The notes beneath the pieces were generated by a model. The model saw nothing but the letters and a program-made list of their open reading frames with translations, was not told where the DNA came from and did no database searches. From the NCBI RefSeq assembly GCF_022206305.1, contig NZ_JAKOIW010000033.1, forward strand, positions 1-38,538: 38,538 nucleotides of DNA, given 5' to 3'. Shown here one piece after another: positions 14,886-22,764 of the stretch; position 1 is the stretch's first letter, and the number at the start of each line of letters is the position of its first letter. The translations under genes were made by a program, and so were the position numbers. This DNA is from Gordonia sp. 'Campus'. GTDB lineage: Bacteria; Actinomycetota; Actinomycetes; Mycobacteriales; Mycobacteriaceae.

Positions 14886-15854
14886 GTGGGTAAACGTGCT
14901 GTCCGCAAACGCCTTGTCGGGGTCGCCGGTCTGCTGGTCGTACTGGCGGTGGTGCTGGCCGGATGCGCCGACGACGCGTCCGCGCCGCCGCGAGGGATCG
15001 TGATCGGCTCGTCGGAACAACCGGCGATGCGCGTGATGGCGGAGGTCTACGCCGGCGCGCTGCGCAATGCGGGCAGTGTCGTCTCCGACGACCAGTTGCG
15101 TGGAGACCCGCAGACGCTTCTCGGAGAGATGGACCGTACCGCCCTCGACCTGTTTCCCGCGTTCACCGGCGAGCTGCTGACGCTGCTCGCACCGTCATCC
15201 ACCGCCGTCGGTGCCGAGGACGTCTACAAGGACGTGAATCGCTCTCTGCCGCAAGGGGTGTCGGTGGGCGACGAGACACCGGTGTCGGCGGCTCCGCAGA
15301 TCTTCGTGTCGACGACGCTCGCCGGCGACGCCGAGGCCACCGATCTCGACGACTGCACCCGGCTCCCGGCCGGGCTCCCGGTGATCGCGGTGTCCCGCCC
15401 CGACGCCGCGACGATGCGCGCGTTCGCCGACGCGGGGTGCCGTTTCGGTCCGGTGGAACTCGTCGCCACGAGTGACGAGGTGCTGGGCCGGACCGCGGCG
15501 GGCACCGCTGTCGGAATGCTGACACCGCTCGACATCGCGGGCGAGGACGCCGACGGCGCGTCGTCGGAGGTTCAGGCGCTGCGCAACTCGGCCGGTGGCG
15601 GCGACACCGCGGACAATCCGCCCGCGGGTGCGCCGCCGTCGACCTCGGTCGCGGCCCCGGCGTCGGGGCCGCGCGCCGAGGTGCTCGTGCCGGTCTTCCG
15701 GTCCGCGGCCTTCGGCCGGGATCAGGTCAAGACGATGAACAAGGTCGCCGGTGAGATCACCACCGCCGACCTCGCCACCATGGCCGCCCGCGTCGAGGCG
15801 GGTGCGGACCCGCGCGACGTCGCCCTCGCGTGGCTCGGAGAGCACGGACTCTGA
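14886..15854 (+). CDS. lpqZ: LpqZ-like glycine-betaine/OpuAC-type binding lipoprotein
   Basis: 322 residues from GTG 14886, with a lipoprotein signal ending in LAGC (acceptor C27) after KRAVRKR and a hydrophobic core. The mature part is an OpuAC-like osmoprotectant-binding fold (IVIGSSEQPAMRVMAEVYAGALRNAG at the start, GELLTLL, DALDLFPAFTGELL-type block). A Gly/Pro/Ala/Ser-rich insertion of about 35 residues (about 238-270) splits the second lobe. The last block (TMNKVAGEITTADLATMAARV) matches the family end. No permease or ATPase gene is adjacent, so it may be an orphan receptor. The position is equivalent to Rv1244 (from memory). Confidence 0.85.
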   Translation: MGKRAVRKRLVGVAGLLVVLAVVLAGCADDASAPPRGIVIGSSEQPAMRVMAEVYAGALRNAGSVVSDDQLRGDPQTLLGEMDRTALDLFPAFTGELLTLLAPSSTAVGAEDVYKDVNRSLPQGVSVGDETPVSAAPQIFVSTTLAGDAEATDLDDCTRLPAGLPVIAVSRPDAATMRAFADAGCRFGPVELVATSDEVLGRTAAGTAVGMLTPLDIAGEDADGASSEVQALRNSAGGGDTADNPPAGAPPSTSVAAPASGPRAEVLVPVFRSAAFGRDQVKTMNKVAGEITTADLATMAARVEAGADPRDVALAWLGEHGL

Positions 15855-15893
15855 CGCGCCGGGTGCACCCGCTCGGTTCGCCGCGGGGAGGGC

Positions 15894-16724
15894 CTACTTC
15901 GCCTTGGAGAGCGCCCAACCGGTGATCTTCGCCGACACCCACTGGTACTTGGAGGCGACGAGCCGGACCGCGAGGTCGAGGATCTTCGCGTCTGTGCCCA
16001 CCAGGATGCGTGCCTTGTTCTTGCGCACACCCTCGATGATCACGTCGGCGGCGTCCTCGCTCGTCATGCGTGCGAGGTAGCGGTCGAAGAGCGCGGCGGT
16101 GGCCTTCTGGTCGTGATCACCGGACACGGTCGCGTTGCGCGCGATCGCGGTCTTGATCCCACCCGGGTGTACACACGACACCTGGACCGGATACTTGGCG
16201 ATGATCATCTCCTGGCGCAGGGCCTCGGTGAAGCCGCGGACGGCGAACTTCGCGGAGTTGTACGCCGCCTGGCCGGGTTCGGCCAGCAGGCCGAACAGCG
16301 AGGACGTGTTGACGATGTGCCCGTCTCCGGAGGCGATGACATGCGGCAGGAATGCCTTGGTGCCGTTGACGACTCCCCAGTAGTCGACATCCATCACCCG
16401 TTCGATGTCCTTGAACTCGGTGCGTTCGATCTCGCCGTGGTGGGCGATGCCGGCGTTGTTGAAGACCACGTTCACGACGCCGAAATGGTCCTTGACGGTG
16501 TCGGCGTAGTCCAGGACGGCCTCGCGCTCGGCGACGTTGAGCAGTTGCGCGTGGACCTCGGCTCCGGCTTCGCGCACCAGTTTCTCGGTGACGGCCAGAC
16601 CGTCCGGGGTCACATCGGAGATGGCCAGCCGGGCACCGTGCCGAGCGAGTTTGACCGCGATGTCGCGTCCCATACCCGAACCGGCGCCGGTGATCACGAC
16701 GACCTTGCCGCGAAAGTCCTTCAT
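15894..16724 (-). CDS. Short-chain dehydrogenase/reductase (Rv1245c-like)
   Basis: 276-residue classical SDR. The cofactor motif is TGAGSGMG (12-19), with NNAG at 89-92 and the catalytic triad residues S141/S142, Y155 and K159 (TSS...YNSAK). D37 after the second strand (ISDVTP) favours NAD(H). The ATG at 16724 has AGGAG 6 nt upstream. It is immediately downstream of the flavin monooxygenase gene on the same strand (14 bp gap), so the two are probably co-transcribed and controlled by the TetR protein. An alcohol/ketone redox step before or after a Baeyer-Villiger oxidation is a reasonable inference. Confidence 0.92.
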   Translation of the reverse strand: MKDFRGKVVVITGAGSGMGRDIAVKLARHGARLAISDVTPDGLAVTEKLVREAGAEVHAQLLNVAEREAVLDYADTVKDHFGVVNVVFNNAGIAHHGEIERTEFKDIERVMDVDYWGVVNGTKAFLPHVIASGDGHIVNTSSLFGLLAEPGQAAYNSAKFAVRGFTEALRQEMIIAKYPVQVSCVHPGGIKTAIARNATVSGDHDQKATAALFDRYLARMTSEDAADVIIEGVRKNKARILVGTDAKILDLAVRLVASKYQWVSAKITGWALSKAK

Positions 16725-16738
16725 GTTGTTCTCCTGCC

Positions 16739-18307
16739 TCAGGCGTTGACGGTCGTGGGGTGATCGGCATCCGAGCCCGCGGACGAGCCGCCGGCGTCCG
16801 GCGCAGCCGAGACGGCGGGGCGTCGGGCACCGCGCGTCACATCGTAGGCAGCGATGTCGAAGTGCCGGGTGGTCTGGCGGAACGCGAACGTGAAACCGGG
16901 CCACAGTGTGGTGATGTTCCCGTTGGCATCCTTGTACCAGGAGGCGCAGCCGCCGTTGACCCAGACGCTGTTGCGGAGCTTGTGCTGGATCCCGGCGTTG
17001 AACTCCTGCTGCGCGGAGAGCTTCACCTCGGTTCGGGTGATGCCCGATGCGCGAACGGTTTTCAGGTAGTCCACGAGGTAGTTGAGCTGGGACTCGATCA
17101 TGTACACCATCGAGGTGTGGCCGAGACCCGTCGAGGGGCCGACCATGAGCATCATGTTGGGGAACCCGTGGACGAACGACCCCTTGTAACCCTGCATGCC
17201 GATCTCGTCCCACACCTGCGCCAGGCTGCGACCGTCCTTGCCGATGATCTTCTCGAACACGGGGGAGTCGGTCACATGGAAACCGGTGGCGACGACGATG
17301 ACGTCGACCTCGCGCGTGGTCCCGTCCCTCGACACGATCCCGGTGGGGGTGATGCGGTCGATGCCGTCGGTCACGAGATCGACGTTGGGCCGAGCGAGGG
17401 CCGGGTACCAGTCGTTGGACCGCAGGATGCGCTTGCAGCCGACCTGGAAGGTCGGGGTGGCCTTGCGGCGCAGCTCGGCGTTGCGGCCGATTCCGCGCAA
17501 GATGTTCGCGCGGCACAGCAACTCGACCGGCTTGAGTGCCTTGGGCGAGTAGGTGAGACCGAAGGCGACGGCCTCGTTGGCGGCGTAGATTCCGCCGCGG
17601 ACCGCGGACTGGTAGCCGGGGACGTTCTTGTAGGCCCAGTGCTCGGCTGCGGTGTAGGGACGCTCGGTGCGGGGCACGATCCAGGGTGCGGTGCGCTGGT
17701 AGACGTCGAGACGGCCGGTGACCTTGGCCAGCTGGGGAACGAGCTGGATGGCCGAGGCGCCCGTCCCGATGACCGCGACGCGCTGCCCGGAGAAATCGTG
17801 GTCGTTGTCCCAGCGGGCGGAGTGCACGATCTTGCCCTCGAAGGAGTCGATGCCCGCGATGTCGGGGAGATTCGGTTCGCACAGCGGTCCGACGCCGCCG
17901 ACCATGACGCGCGCACGGATCTGCTCGGTTTCACCGTTGCGGAGGGTGTCGATGATCCAGCGACCCTCGTCCTCGTTCCACTCGGTGCGGGTGACCTCGG
18001 TGCCGAAGCGGGACTTGGCCGCGATGCCGTGCTTGTCGGCGACCCCGTTGATGTAGTCGTGGATCTCGGGCTGATGCGAGTACGACCGGGACCAGGTCGG
18101 ATTCTTGGCGAACGAGAAGGAGTAGAGCTGAGAGGGAACGTCGCACGCGGCGCCGGGGTAGGTGTTGTCACGCCACGTGCCGCCGAAGTCGCTGCCGCGG
18201 TCGAGGAGTACGAAGTCGTCGAAGCCGTTCTGCTTGAGACGGACCGCGGCACCCAGACCCGAGAAGCCGGCACCGATGATGGCGATCTCTACATCGTTCG
18301 TTGTCAT
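16739..18307 (-). CDS. Flavin-containing Baeyer-Villiger-type monooxygenase
   Basis: 522 residues from ATG 18307. It has the FAD site GAGFSG (12-17), the fingerprint F-x-G-x3-H-x3-W at 156-166 (FEGKIVHSARW) and the NADPH site GTGASA (181-186). A second conserved ATG block is VVATGFHV. The fingerprint distinguishes Baeyer-Villiger monooxygenases from other flavin monooxygenases; the reaction is ketone-to-ester or sulfoxidation with O2 and NADPH. The C-terminal tail after about residue 495 is Ala/Ser/Asp-rich and unconserved. An ATG 12 codons upstream is disfavoured because it would overlap the predicted promoter. It is divergent from the tetR gene. Confidence 0.92.
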   Translation of the reverse strand: MTTNDVEIAIIGAGFSGLGAAVRLKQNGFDDFVLLDRGSDFGGTWRDNTYPGAACDVPSQLYSFSFAKNPTWSRSYSHQPEIHDYINGVADKHGIAAKSRFGTEVTRTEWNEDEGRWIIDTLRNGETEQIRARVMVGGVGPLCEPNLPDIAGIDSFEGKIVHSARWDNDHDFSGQRVAVIGTGASAIQLVPQLAKVTGRLDVYQRTAPWIVPRTERPYTAAEHWAYKNVPGYQSAVRGGIYAANEAVAFGLTYSPKALKPVELLCRANILRGIGRNAELRRKATPTFQVGCKRILRSNDWYPALARPNVDLVTDGIDRITPTGIVSRDGTTREVDVIVVATGFHVTDSPVFEKIIGKDGRSLAQVWDEIGMQGYKGSFVHGFPNMMLMVGPSTGLGHTSMVYMIESQLNYLVDYLKTVRASGITRTEVKLSAQQEFNAGIQHKLRNSVWVNGGCASWYKDANGNITTLWPGFTFAFRQTTRHFDIAAYDVTRGARRPAVSAAPDAGGSSAGSDADHPTTVNA

Positions 18308-18313
18308 GATGTC

Positions 18314-18343
18314 ACCATAAGGGTGGTACTGAACACGTGTCAA
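18314..18343 (-). promoter_or_regulatory. Promoter of the monooxygenase-SDR operon
   Basis: On the minus strand TTGACA (18343-18338) and TATGGT (18319-18314) are 18 bp apart, ending 6 bp before the ATG at 18307. The transcript would therefore have a very short leader. The -35 hexamer lies within the right edge of the palindromic operator, giving a simple way to repress the operon. Confidence 0.55.
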
Positions 18344-18366
18344 TAGCTATTGAACGAGACTCAATA
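18340..18366. promoter_or_regulatory. TetR-type operator: perfect 14-bp palindrome plus a half-site
   Basis: TCAATAGCTATTGA (18340-18353) is a perfect palindrome in the 93-102 bp gap between the divergent monooxygenase and tetR genes. A further half-site TCAATA begins at 18361, 21 bp from the first, two helical turns on the same face. AT-rich symmetric DNA stands out against the GC-rich background. It overlaps the monooxygenase -35 box and probably autoregulates tetR as well. Confidence 0.7.
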
Positions 18367-18409
18367 AGAGTACGGTGGTTGACGAGTCCCTACGAGAGGA
18401 ATGCCCACC

Positions 18410-19096
18410 GTGTCGGTGATCGACGACAAGCATGCTGGTGACGATCCTGGTGCCGGCAACCACGCCGGTGAGCGGCGGACCGGCGCGAAGGGGGCCGAGG
18501 ACAAGGGCGCGGGTCACAAGCGCACCCGGATGAGCCCGGAGGCGCGACGCGATCAACTGATCGAATTCGGTCTCGCCATGGTCGGCGAGCGCCCGCTCGA
18601 GGACATCACCATCGACGCCATTGCCGACGCGGCAGGCGTGTCGCGTGCGCTGCTGTTCCACTACTTCGCGTCGAAACAGGATTTCCACGTGGCCATCGCC
18701 CAGGCCCAGGCCGACCGGATGCTCGCCCGCACCGAACCGGACCCGTCGCTCGGGGACCCCCTCGTCATCCTCACGGCGTCGATGTCGGAGTTCGTCGACT
18801 ATGTGAGCGAGAACCGGACCGCCTATACGACGCTGATCCGCGGGGCGTCGAGTTCCGACTCGGCGATGCGGGAGGTCTTCGACCGGACTCGGGAGGTGAT
18901 GGTGGGCCGGGTGCTCGATCACGCTCCCGCATTCGGCGTGGAGGTGACGCCGTTGGTGACCATCAGCGTGCACGGCTGGATCGCCTTCGTCGAGGAGACC
19001 ACGATCCGTTGGCTGACCTCGGACACGGTGAGCCGTGACGAGTTGTTGCGTCTGATCACCGCGGCACTGCCCGCGCTGGCCGCCGCGACCCAGTAG
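18410..19096 (+). CDS. TetR/AcrR-family transcriptional regulator
   Basis: About 228 residues. A disordered, charged N-terminal tail of about 40 residues precedes the HTH domain, which reads ITIDAIADAAGVSRALLFHYFASKQDF (recognition helix around VSRALLFHYF). The C-terminal ligand-binding domain is helical and unassigned. GTG 18410 is favoured because AGAGGA (18395-18400) directly abuts the ATG at 18401 but is 9 nt from this GTG. It is divergent from the monooxygenase-SDR operon, which it likely represses until an effector binds. The stop codon lies in a 15-bp tandem repeat. Confidence 0.88.
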   Translation: MSVIDDKHAGDDPGAGNHAGERRTGAKGAEDKGAGHKRTRMSPEARRDQLIEFGLAMVGERPLEDITIDAIADAAGVSRALLFHYFASKQDFHVAIAQAQADRMLARTEPDPSLGDPLVILTASMSEFVDYVSENRTAYTTLIRGASSSDSAMREVFDRTREVMVGRVLDHAPAFGVEVTPLVTISVHGWIAFVEETTIRWLTSDTVSRDELLRLITAALPALAAATQ

Positions 19097-19146
19097 GTGT
19101 CGACCCAGTAGGTGCCGATCCAGTAGGTGTCGACCCGGTAGTGCTG
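19087..19146. repeat. 15-bp tandem repeat carrying the tetR stop codon in each unit
   Basis: Units GACCCAGTAGGTGTC, GACCCAGTAGGTGCC, GATCCAGTAGGTGTC and a partial fourth (from 19132) run head to tail. The first includes the tetR stop TAG at 19094-19096. Because the unit is five codons long, the in-frame TAG is repeated at 15-bp steps. Confidence 0.8.
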
Positions 19147-19155
19147 GGGGCGGGG

Positions 19156-19623
19156 TCAGACCCGACGGCCCGCAGGTCCGCCGGCCACGGGTACCGCTCG
19201 CCGATTCAGCAGCAGGCCCAACCCGACCATGCCGACGCCGAGCACGAAGTGCAGCCAGTTGTCCGCGGTGTTGACCGGTACGAAGTTGGCCGCGCTGTTG
19301 TGGTCGATGACCATGCCGTAGACCCAGAGCACCAGGTAGATGGCACCGCCGGCCACCAGATAGAGGAACGATCCCCGGGCCGTGCGCGACATGAGGATAC
19401 CGGCGACACCGAACAGCAGGTGGACGATGTTGTGCAGGATCGACACCTCGAAGATGCCGAGCAGTGCCGCATCCGTGTGATGGCCGGCGAAGGTGAGGGT
19501 GTCGTAGCCGGTGGTGATCCCCGGGATGAAGCCCAGGACGCCGACGACGAGAAACACCACGCCGACCGCCAGTGCGGCGAGCCGGATGGGTGGACGGGTG
19601 GTTCCGCGATTCGCAGTTGTCAT
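19156..19623 (-). CDS. DUF4383 membrane protein
   Basis: 155 residues with four hydrophobic segments: AALAVGVVFLVVGVLGF, an amphipathic second containing ILHNIVHLLFGVAGIL, GSFLYLVAGGAIYLVLWVYG, and WLHFVLGVGMVGLGLLL. The HN-V-HLLFG and NWLHF-GV-M blocks are the DUF4383 family pattern. ATG 19623 is chosen because GGAGG lies 9 nt upstream, and the frame further upstream is antisense to other sequence. Function is unknown; the gene stands alone, converging on tetR. Confidence 0.85.
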   Translation of the reverse strand: MTTANRGTTRPPIRLAALAVGVVFLVVGVLGFIPGITTGYDTLTFAGHHTDAALLGIFEVSILHNIVHLLFGVAGILMSRTARGSFLYLVAGGAIYLVLWVYGMVIDHNSAANFVPVNTADNWLHFVLGVGMVGLGLLLNRRAVPVAGGPAGRRV

Positions 19624-19666
19624 GACGATCGACCTCCGGGGAGTGCTTGGGTCGTCGCGGCCAGGG

Positions 19667-19719
19667 CTTGAACCACGGGGCTTGGACCACGGGGCTCGAA
19701 CCACGGGGCTCGACCACGG
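19667..19719. repeat. 14-bp tandem repeat upstream of the DUF4383 gene
   Basis: CTTGAACCACGGGG, CTTGGACCACGGGG, CTCGAACCACGGGG and a shortened fourth unit are head to tail, 44 bp before the DUF4383 start and 67 bp after the acyltransferase stop. The 14-bp unit is not a codon multiple, so this is a non-coding repeat. It lies where a promoter for the DUF4383 gene would be. Confidence 0.8.
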
Positions 19720-19786
19720 CTTTCGGTGCGTACGGGATAGCCACCCCGGCGAACCGTCAAACCATCGCGAAGCGGCGCTCGACGGA

Positions 19787-21202
19787 TCAGAGCCCCACGG
19801 CGCGCGGAGAGCCGGTGCCGTCGTCGATCTCGCTCTCGGTAGGCTCGCCGGACGGGGCAAATGCGGCGCCCACGCGCAGTGTCTGCACGACCTCGTCGAC
19901 GAAGCCCCGGATGGTCCGGTGTGCGGTGAGGGTGTCGGGGTGCCGGGTGCGGATGGCGAGCCCCTGGTCGGTTCGTGAGATCCAGAACTGGGCGTCGTCG
20001 GCGGTGGTCGCGTTCGAGATGTGGTGGGCGTCGATGGCTGCGTGTCGCCGGGCTCCGGGCAGGAGCCGGTAGTCGACGTAGGACACCATGAAGATGTCGG
20101 CACGGTCGTGCCGGAGGCCGCTCATCGCCGCGATCACCTGCGGGACGGGCACCTCGCCGAGCCGGACGGCCCGGCGCAGGTCCGGGCCGACGCGACGAAT
20201 GGTCTCCACGAGGTCGCCGGTGCTCACCACCCGCAGCGGGGCGTTGGTGGTGAACCAGCCGACAGCGTTGCGCCACTGTTCATCTCGACGGGTGTGCATC
20301 GGGAACAGCAGGGCCAGCTCCGGGCCGCCGCCGCACCGACGCACGGCGTCGGCCATGGCGGCGAGAGTGCCGCCGAACAGGCTGGAGCCGTTGCGGCGGC
20401 AGAGGTCGTCGAACCGTGCGGTGGCGGCCGGTCCGAGCAGCGTGCGCACCTCAGATGCCTGGGGCGCGATCTCGCCGACGGCAACGCCCAGGTCGAGCGG
20501 GAAGGTCGGCAGCGCGCCGTCGCGGTCGTCGAAGAAGCGCAGCCATCCCCGCATCCGCGGGTCGCCGGGCCCGATCGGCGCGGCCTGCGATTCGGCGTCG
20601 CAGAAGTCCACGAAGTCACCGGTCATCGGGAGTTCTGCGCTGTCGAACGATCCGGGGCGCCGACGGAATCCGTCGTAGAGCCGATGGAGGTCGTCGATGA
20701 CGATCGAGATCGAATAGGCATCGACATGGCAGTGGTCGAAGCCGCAGATGATGGTCGATGTGTGGTCGCGGTCGATGGCTGCGAGCAGGTAGGCGGAGGG
20801 GCCGAACGGATGGCAGGCGGCGTCGAGGGCCTCGCGGAGTCGATCCCGGATCTCGGTTCCGCACGAGGAGTCGACGATCGTCTGCGCTCGCAGTTCGAGA
20901 TGGCGCGGGTCGTGGACGGACCTCTCGACCCCCTCGGTGCCCACGGCGAACGACGAGCGCAAGGTGCCGTGCCTGTCGATCAGCGCACGATAGGCGAGCC
21001 CGAGGGCCGCGCGGTCCACTCGTCCGTCGACGGTGAACGCGGCCGCGAGCCAGGTACTCGCCTCGCCCGCCGCGGCCAGGTGCACCGCCTGGTTGAACGA
21101 CGGCGGGACCGGGGACGGACGCGGGGCCGCGGAAGTCTGCACGGCCCAGGAGAGAAGCTCCCCGCCCGCGGGGCTGTACCGATCGATCGTGGTGACGTGC
21201 AC
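19787..21202 (-). CDS. PapA/condensation-type acyltransferase 1
   Basis: 471 residues, HxxxD acyltransferase of the condensation-domain superfamily (as PapA proteins of mycobacterial lipid assembly). The catalytic motif is FDHCHVDAYS with H157 and D161. The condensation core GWFTTNAPL is visible in the second lobe, after LLFPMHTRRDEQWRNA. It transfers an acyl group from a carrier or CoA to a hydroxyl. No carrier protein or polyketide synthase lies in the window. It is the last of three tandem, same-strand paralogues (3-bp gap to the next), all presumably transcribed from the region at 24232-24946. Its distinct acceptor is unknown. Confidence 0.85.
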   Translation of the reverse strand: MHVTTIDRYSPAGGELLSWAVQTSAAPRPSPVPPSFNQAVHLAAAGEASTWLAAAFTVDGRVDRAALGLAYRALIDRHGTLRSSFAVGTEGVERSVHDPRHLELRAQTIVDSSCGTEIRDRLREALDAACHPFGPSAYLLAAIDRDHTSTIICGFDHCHVDAYSISIVIDDLHRLYDGFRRRPGSFDSAELPMTGDFVDFCDAESQAAPIGPGDPRMRGWLRFFDDRDGALPTFPLDLGVAVGEIAPQASEVRTLLGPAATARFDDLCRRNGSSLFGGTLAAMADAVRRCGGGPELALLFPMHTRRDEQWRNAVGWFTTNAPLRVVSTGDLVETIRRVGPDLRRAVRLGEVPVPQVIAAMSGLRHDRADIFMVSYVDYRLLPGARRHAAIDAHHISNATTADDAQFWISRTDQGLAIRTRHPDTLTAHRTIRGFVDEVVQTLRVGAAFAPSGEPTESEIDDGTGSPRAVGL

Positions 21203-21205
21203 GGT

Positions 21206-22696
21206 TCAGGCCCCCATGCGCAGTTGTCGGGCCCCGAGGACTCCGACGCTGTCCGGGGCCACTATCGGCCGATCGCCGTCGCGGACGACGTCGGCGAAGA
21301 TCTCGCGCAGATGGTCGTAGTAGGCCCCGGCCCGGGACAAGGCCAAGGGCGTGTCGGGGACCTGGCTGCCGAGGTACAACTCGTCGTGATCGCGATTGAT
21401 CCACGCCGACGCGTTCGCCGTCCGTCCCTCCCCGGTGAAGAGCGACCCACGCCGGAAGGCGTCGCGGGCGGCCCCGGGAAACCACCGGAAGTCGATGTAC
21501 GACAGCAGGTTCGGCGCGGTGATGATCTCGTCGGGGGTTGCCCCGGCCGCCGCGATCGCGGCCAGGGCGGCGGCGACCGGCACGGTGGCGAGATCGCGCG
21601 CCCGGCGGCGTGCGGCGTTGGCCGCCGGGATCAGCTCGGCGAACGTAGCAGCGTCCGTGATCGGGAACTCGACCGGCGCGAAGTTGCAGAACCAGCCCTG
21701 GGCGGTGGCGAAACCGTCGAGCGCGGCCCGGGTGTTGAACACGGTCATCCCGTAGTAGTCGTCGGTACCTGCCATCTCGCGGTCGGCGATGGCGAGGGCC
21801 GCGTAGATGCCGTCGACGAAGCGGCCGCCGGCCGCTCGGCAGACCGCATCGAACGCGGTGATCGACGGGCCGTCGAGCAGGGTCAGTTCGATGCCGGTCA
21901 CCTGGGCGGTCTCGCCCGGACCCAGGCCCAGATCGAGGGGGAACCGGGGCATCTGCAGGTCGTGGCGGAGGAAGACGTCCTGCCAGGCGCGGGTGAGGGG
22001 CGTCTCGCCGAGGTGCTCGCTCGTCATGGCCTCTTCGATGCGGGCGTAGTCGAAGTAGCCGGGCGGTACGTATTCGTCCTCGCGGTCTCGGTCCTCACGC
22101 CCACCCGCGCCGTTTCCGGAAACGAGCTCGTCGTAGAGCTGGGCGATCTCGTCGAGCGCGAGCGCCTGCGAGGCACCGTCGGACAGCGCGTGGTCGCACG
22201 CCAGGTAGATCGCGAAGCCGCCCGGCCGGCTGATCGCGCCGAAGGCGAAGCCGGGGAAGGCGTCGCTGGACGTCTCGCGGTCGAACCGGTCGGTGATGTA
22301 GGGATGGATGTCCTCGGTGCGCGTCAAGTCGTCGCCGACGGTCGCCTCGAAGTCGATCTCCACCGGATCCACGACGTGCGCGACGACCTGCCCGTCCCGA
22401 CATGAGAACCAGGTCCTCAGCGCCTCGTGCCGACGAACGAAGGTCGCGAGCGCGCGTCCCAGGGCGGCGAGGTCGAGGTCCCCGTCGATCTCGGTTCCCG
22501 ACCCGAGATATCCCCGATGCGTCCGACCGGCGGCGCGGGCCACGGCCGCCCCGCGAACGTGGTTCTGTGTCAGGAAGGTGACGGGACCGGGATGCGCGGG
22601 TGCCCGGCGGGAGGCCTCTCGGCAGCGCTCGGTGGGATCGAAGCGCACGGCGGTTCCCGGTTGCGGACGCCAATGTCCCATGGCCGTGATTCTCAT
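21206..22696 (-). CDS. PapA/condensation-type acyltransferase 2
   Basis: 496 residues, paralogue of its neighbours. The catalytic motif is ACDHALSDGAS with H169 and D173. The second lobe has the core GWFCNFAPVEFP, and SYIDFRWFPGA is the block that precedes the C-terminal strand in all three. An insertion of charged residues (GGREDRDREDEY, about 200-212) is specific to this copy. ATG 22696 has AGGAG 6 nt upstream. It is separated from paralogue 1 by 3 bp and from paralogue 3 by 68 bp. The acceptor or donor is unknown. Confidence 0.85.
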   Translation of the reverse strand: MRITAMGHWRPQPGTAVRFDPTERCREASRRAPAHPGPVTFLTQNHVRGAAVARAAGRTHRGYLGSGTEIDGDLDLAALGRALATFVRRHEALRTWFSCRDGQVVAHVVDPVEIDFEATVGDDLTRTEDIHPYITDRFDRETSSDAFPGFAFGAISRPGGFAIYLACDHALSDGASQALALDEIAQLYDELVSGNGAGGREDRDREDEYVPPGYFDYARIEEAMTSEHLGETPLTRAWQDVFLRHDLQMPRFPLDLGLGPGETAQVTGIELTLLDGPSITAFDAVCRAAGGRFVDGIYAALAIADREMAGTDDYYGMTVFNTRAALDGFATAQGWFCNFAPVEFPITDAATFAELIPAANAARRRARDLATVPVAAALAAIAAAGATPDEIITAPNLLSYIDFRWFPGAARDAFRRGSLFTGEGRTANASAWINRDHDELYLGSQVPDTPLALSRAGAYYDHLREIFADVVRDGDRPIVAPDSVGVLGARQLRMGA

Positions 22697-22764
22697 CGGA
22701 TCTCCTCGTCGGGTTCGGCAGCTTGCGGTGCCGGTGACTGTCAGGGGGTGAGCTGGGCGAGCGG

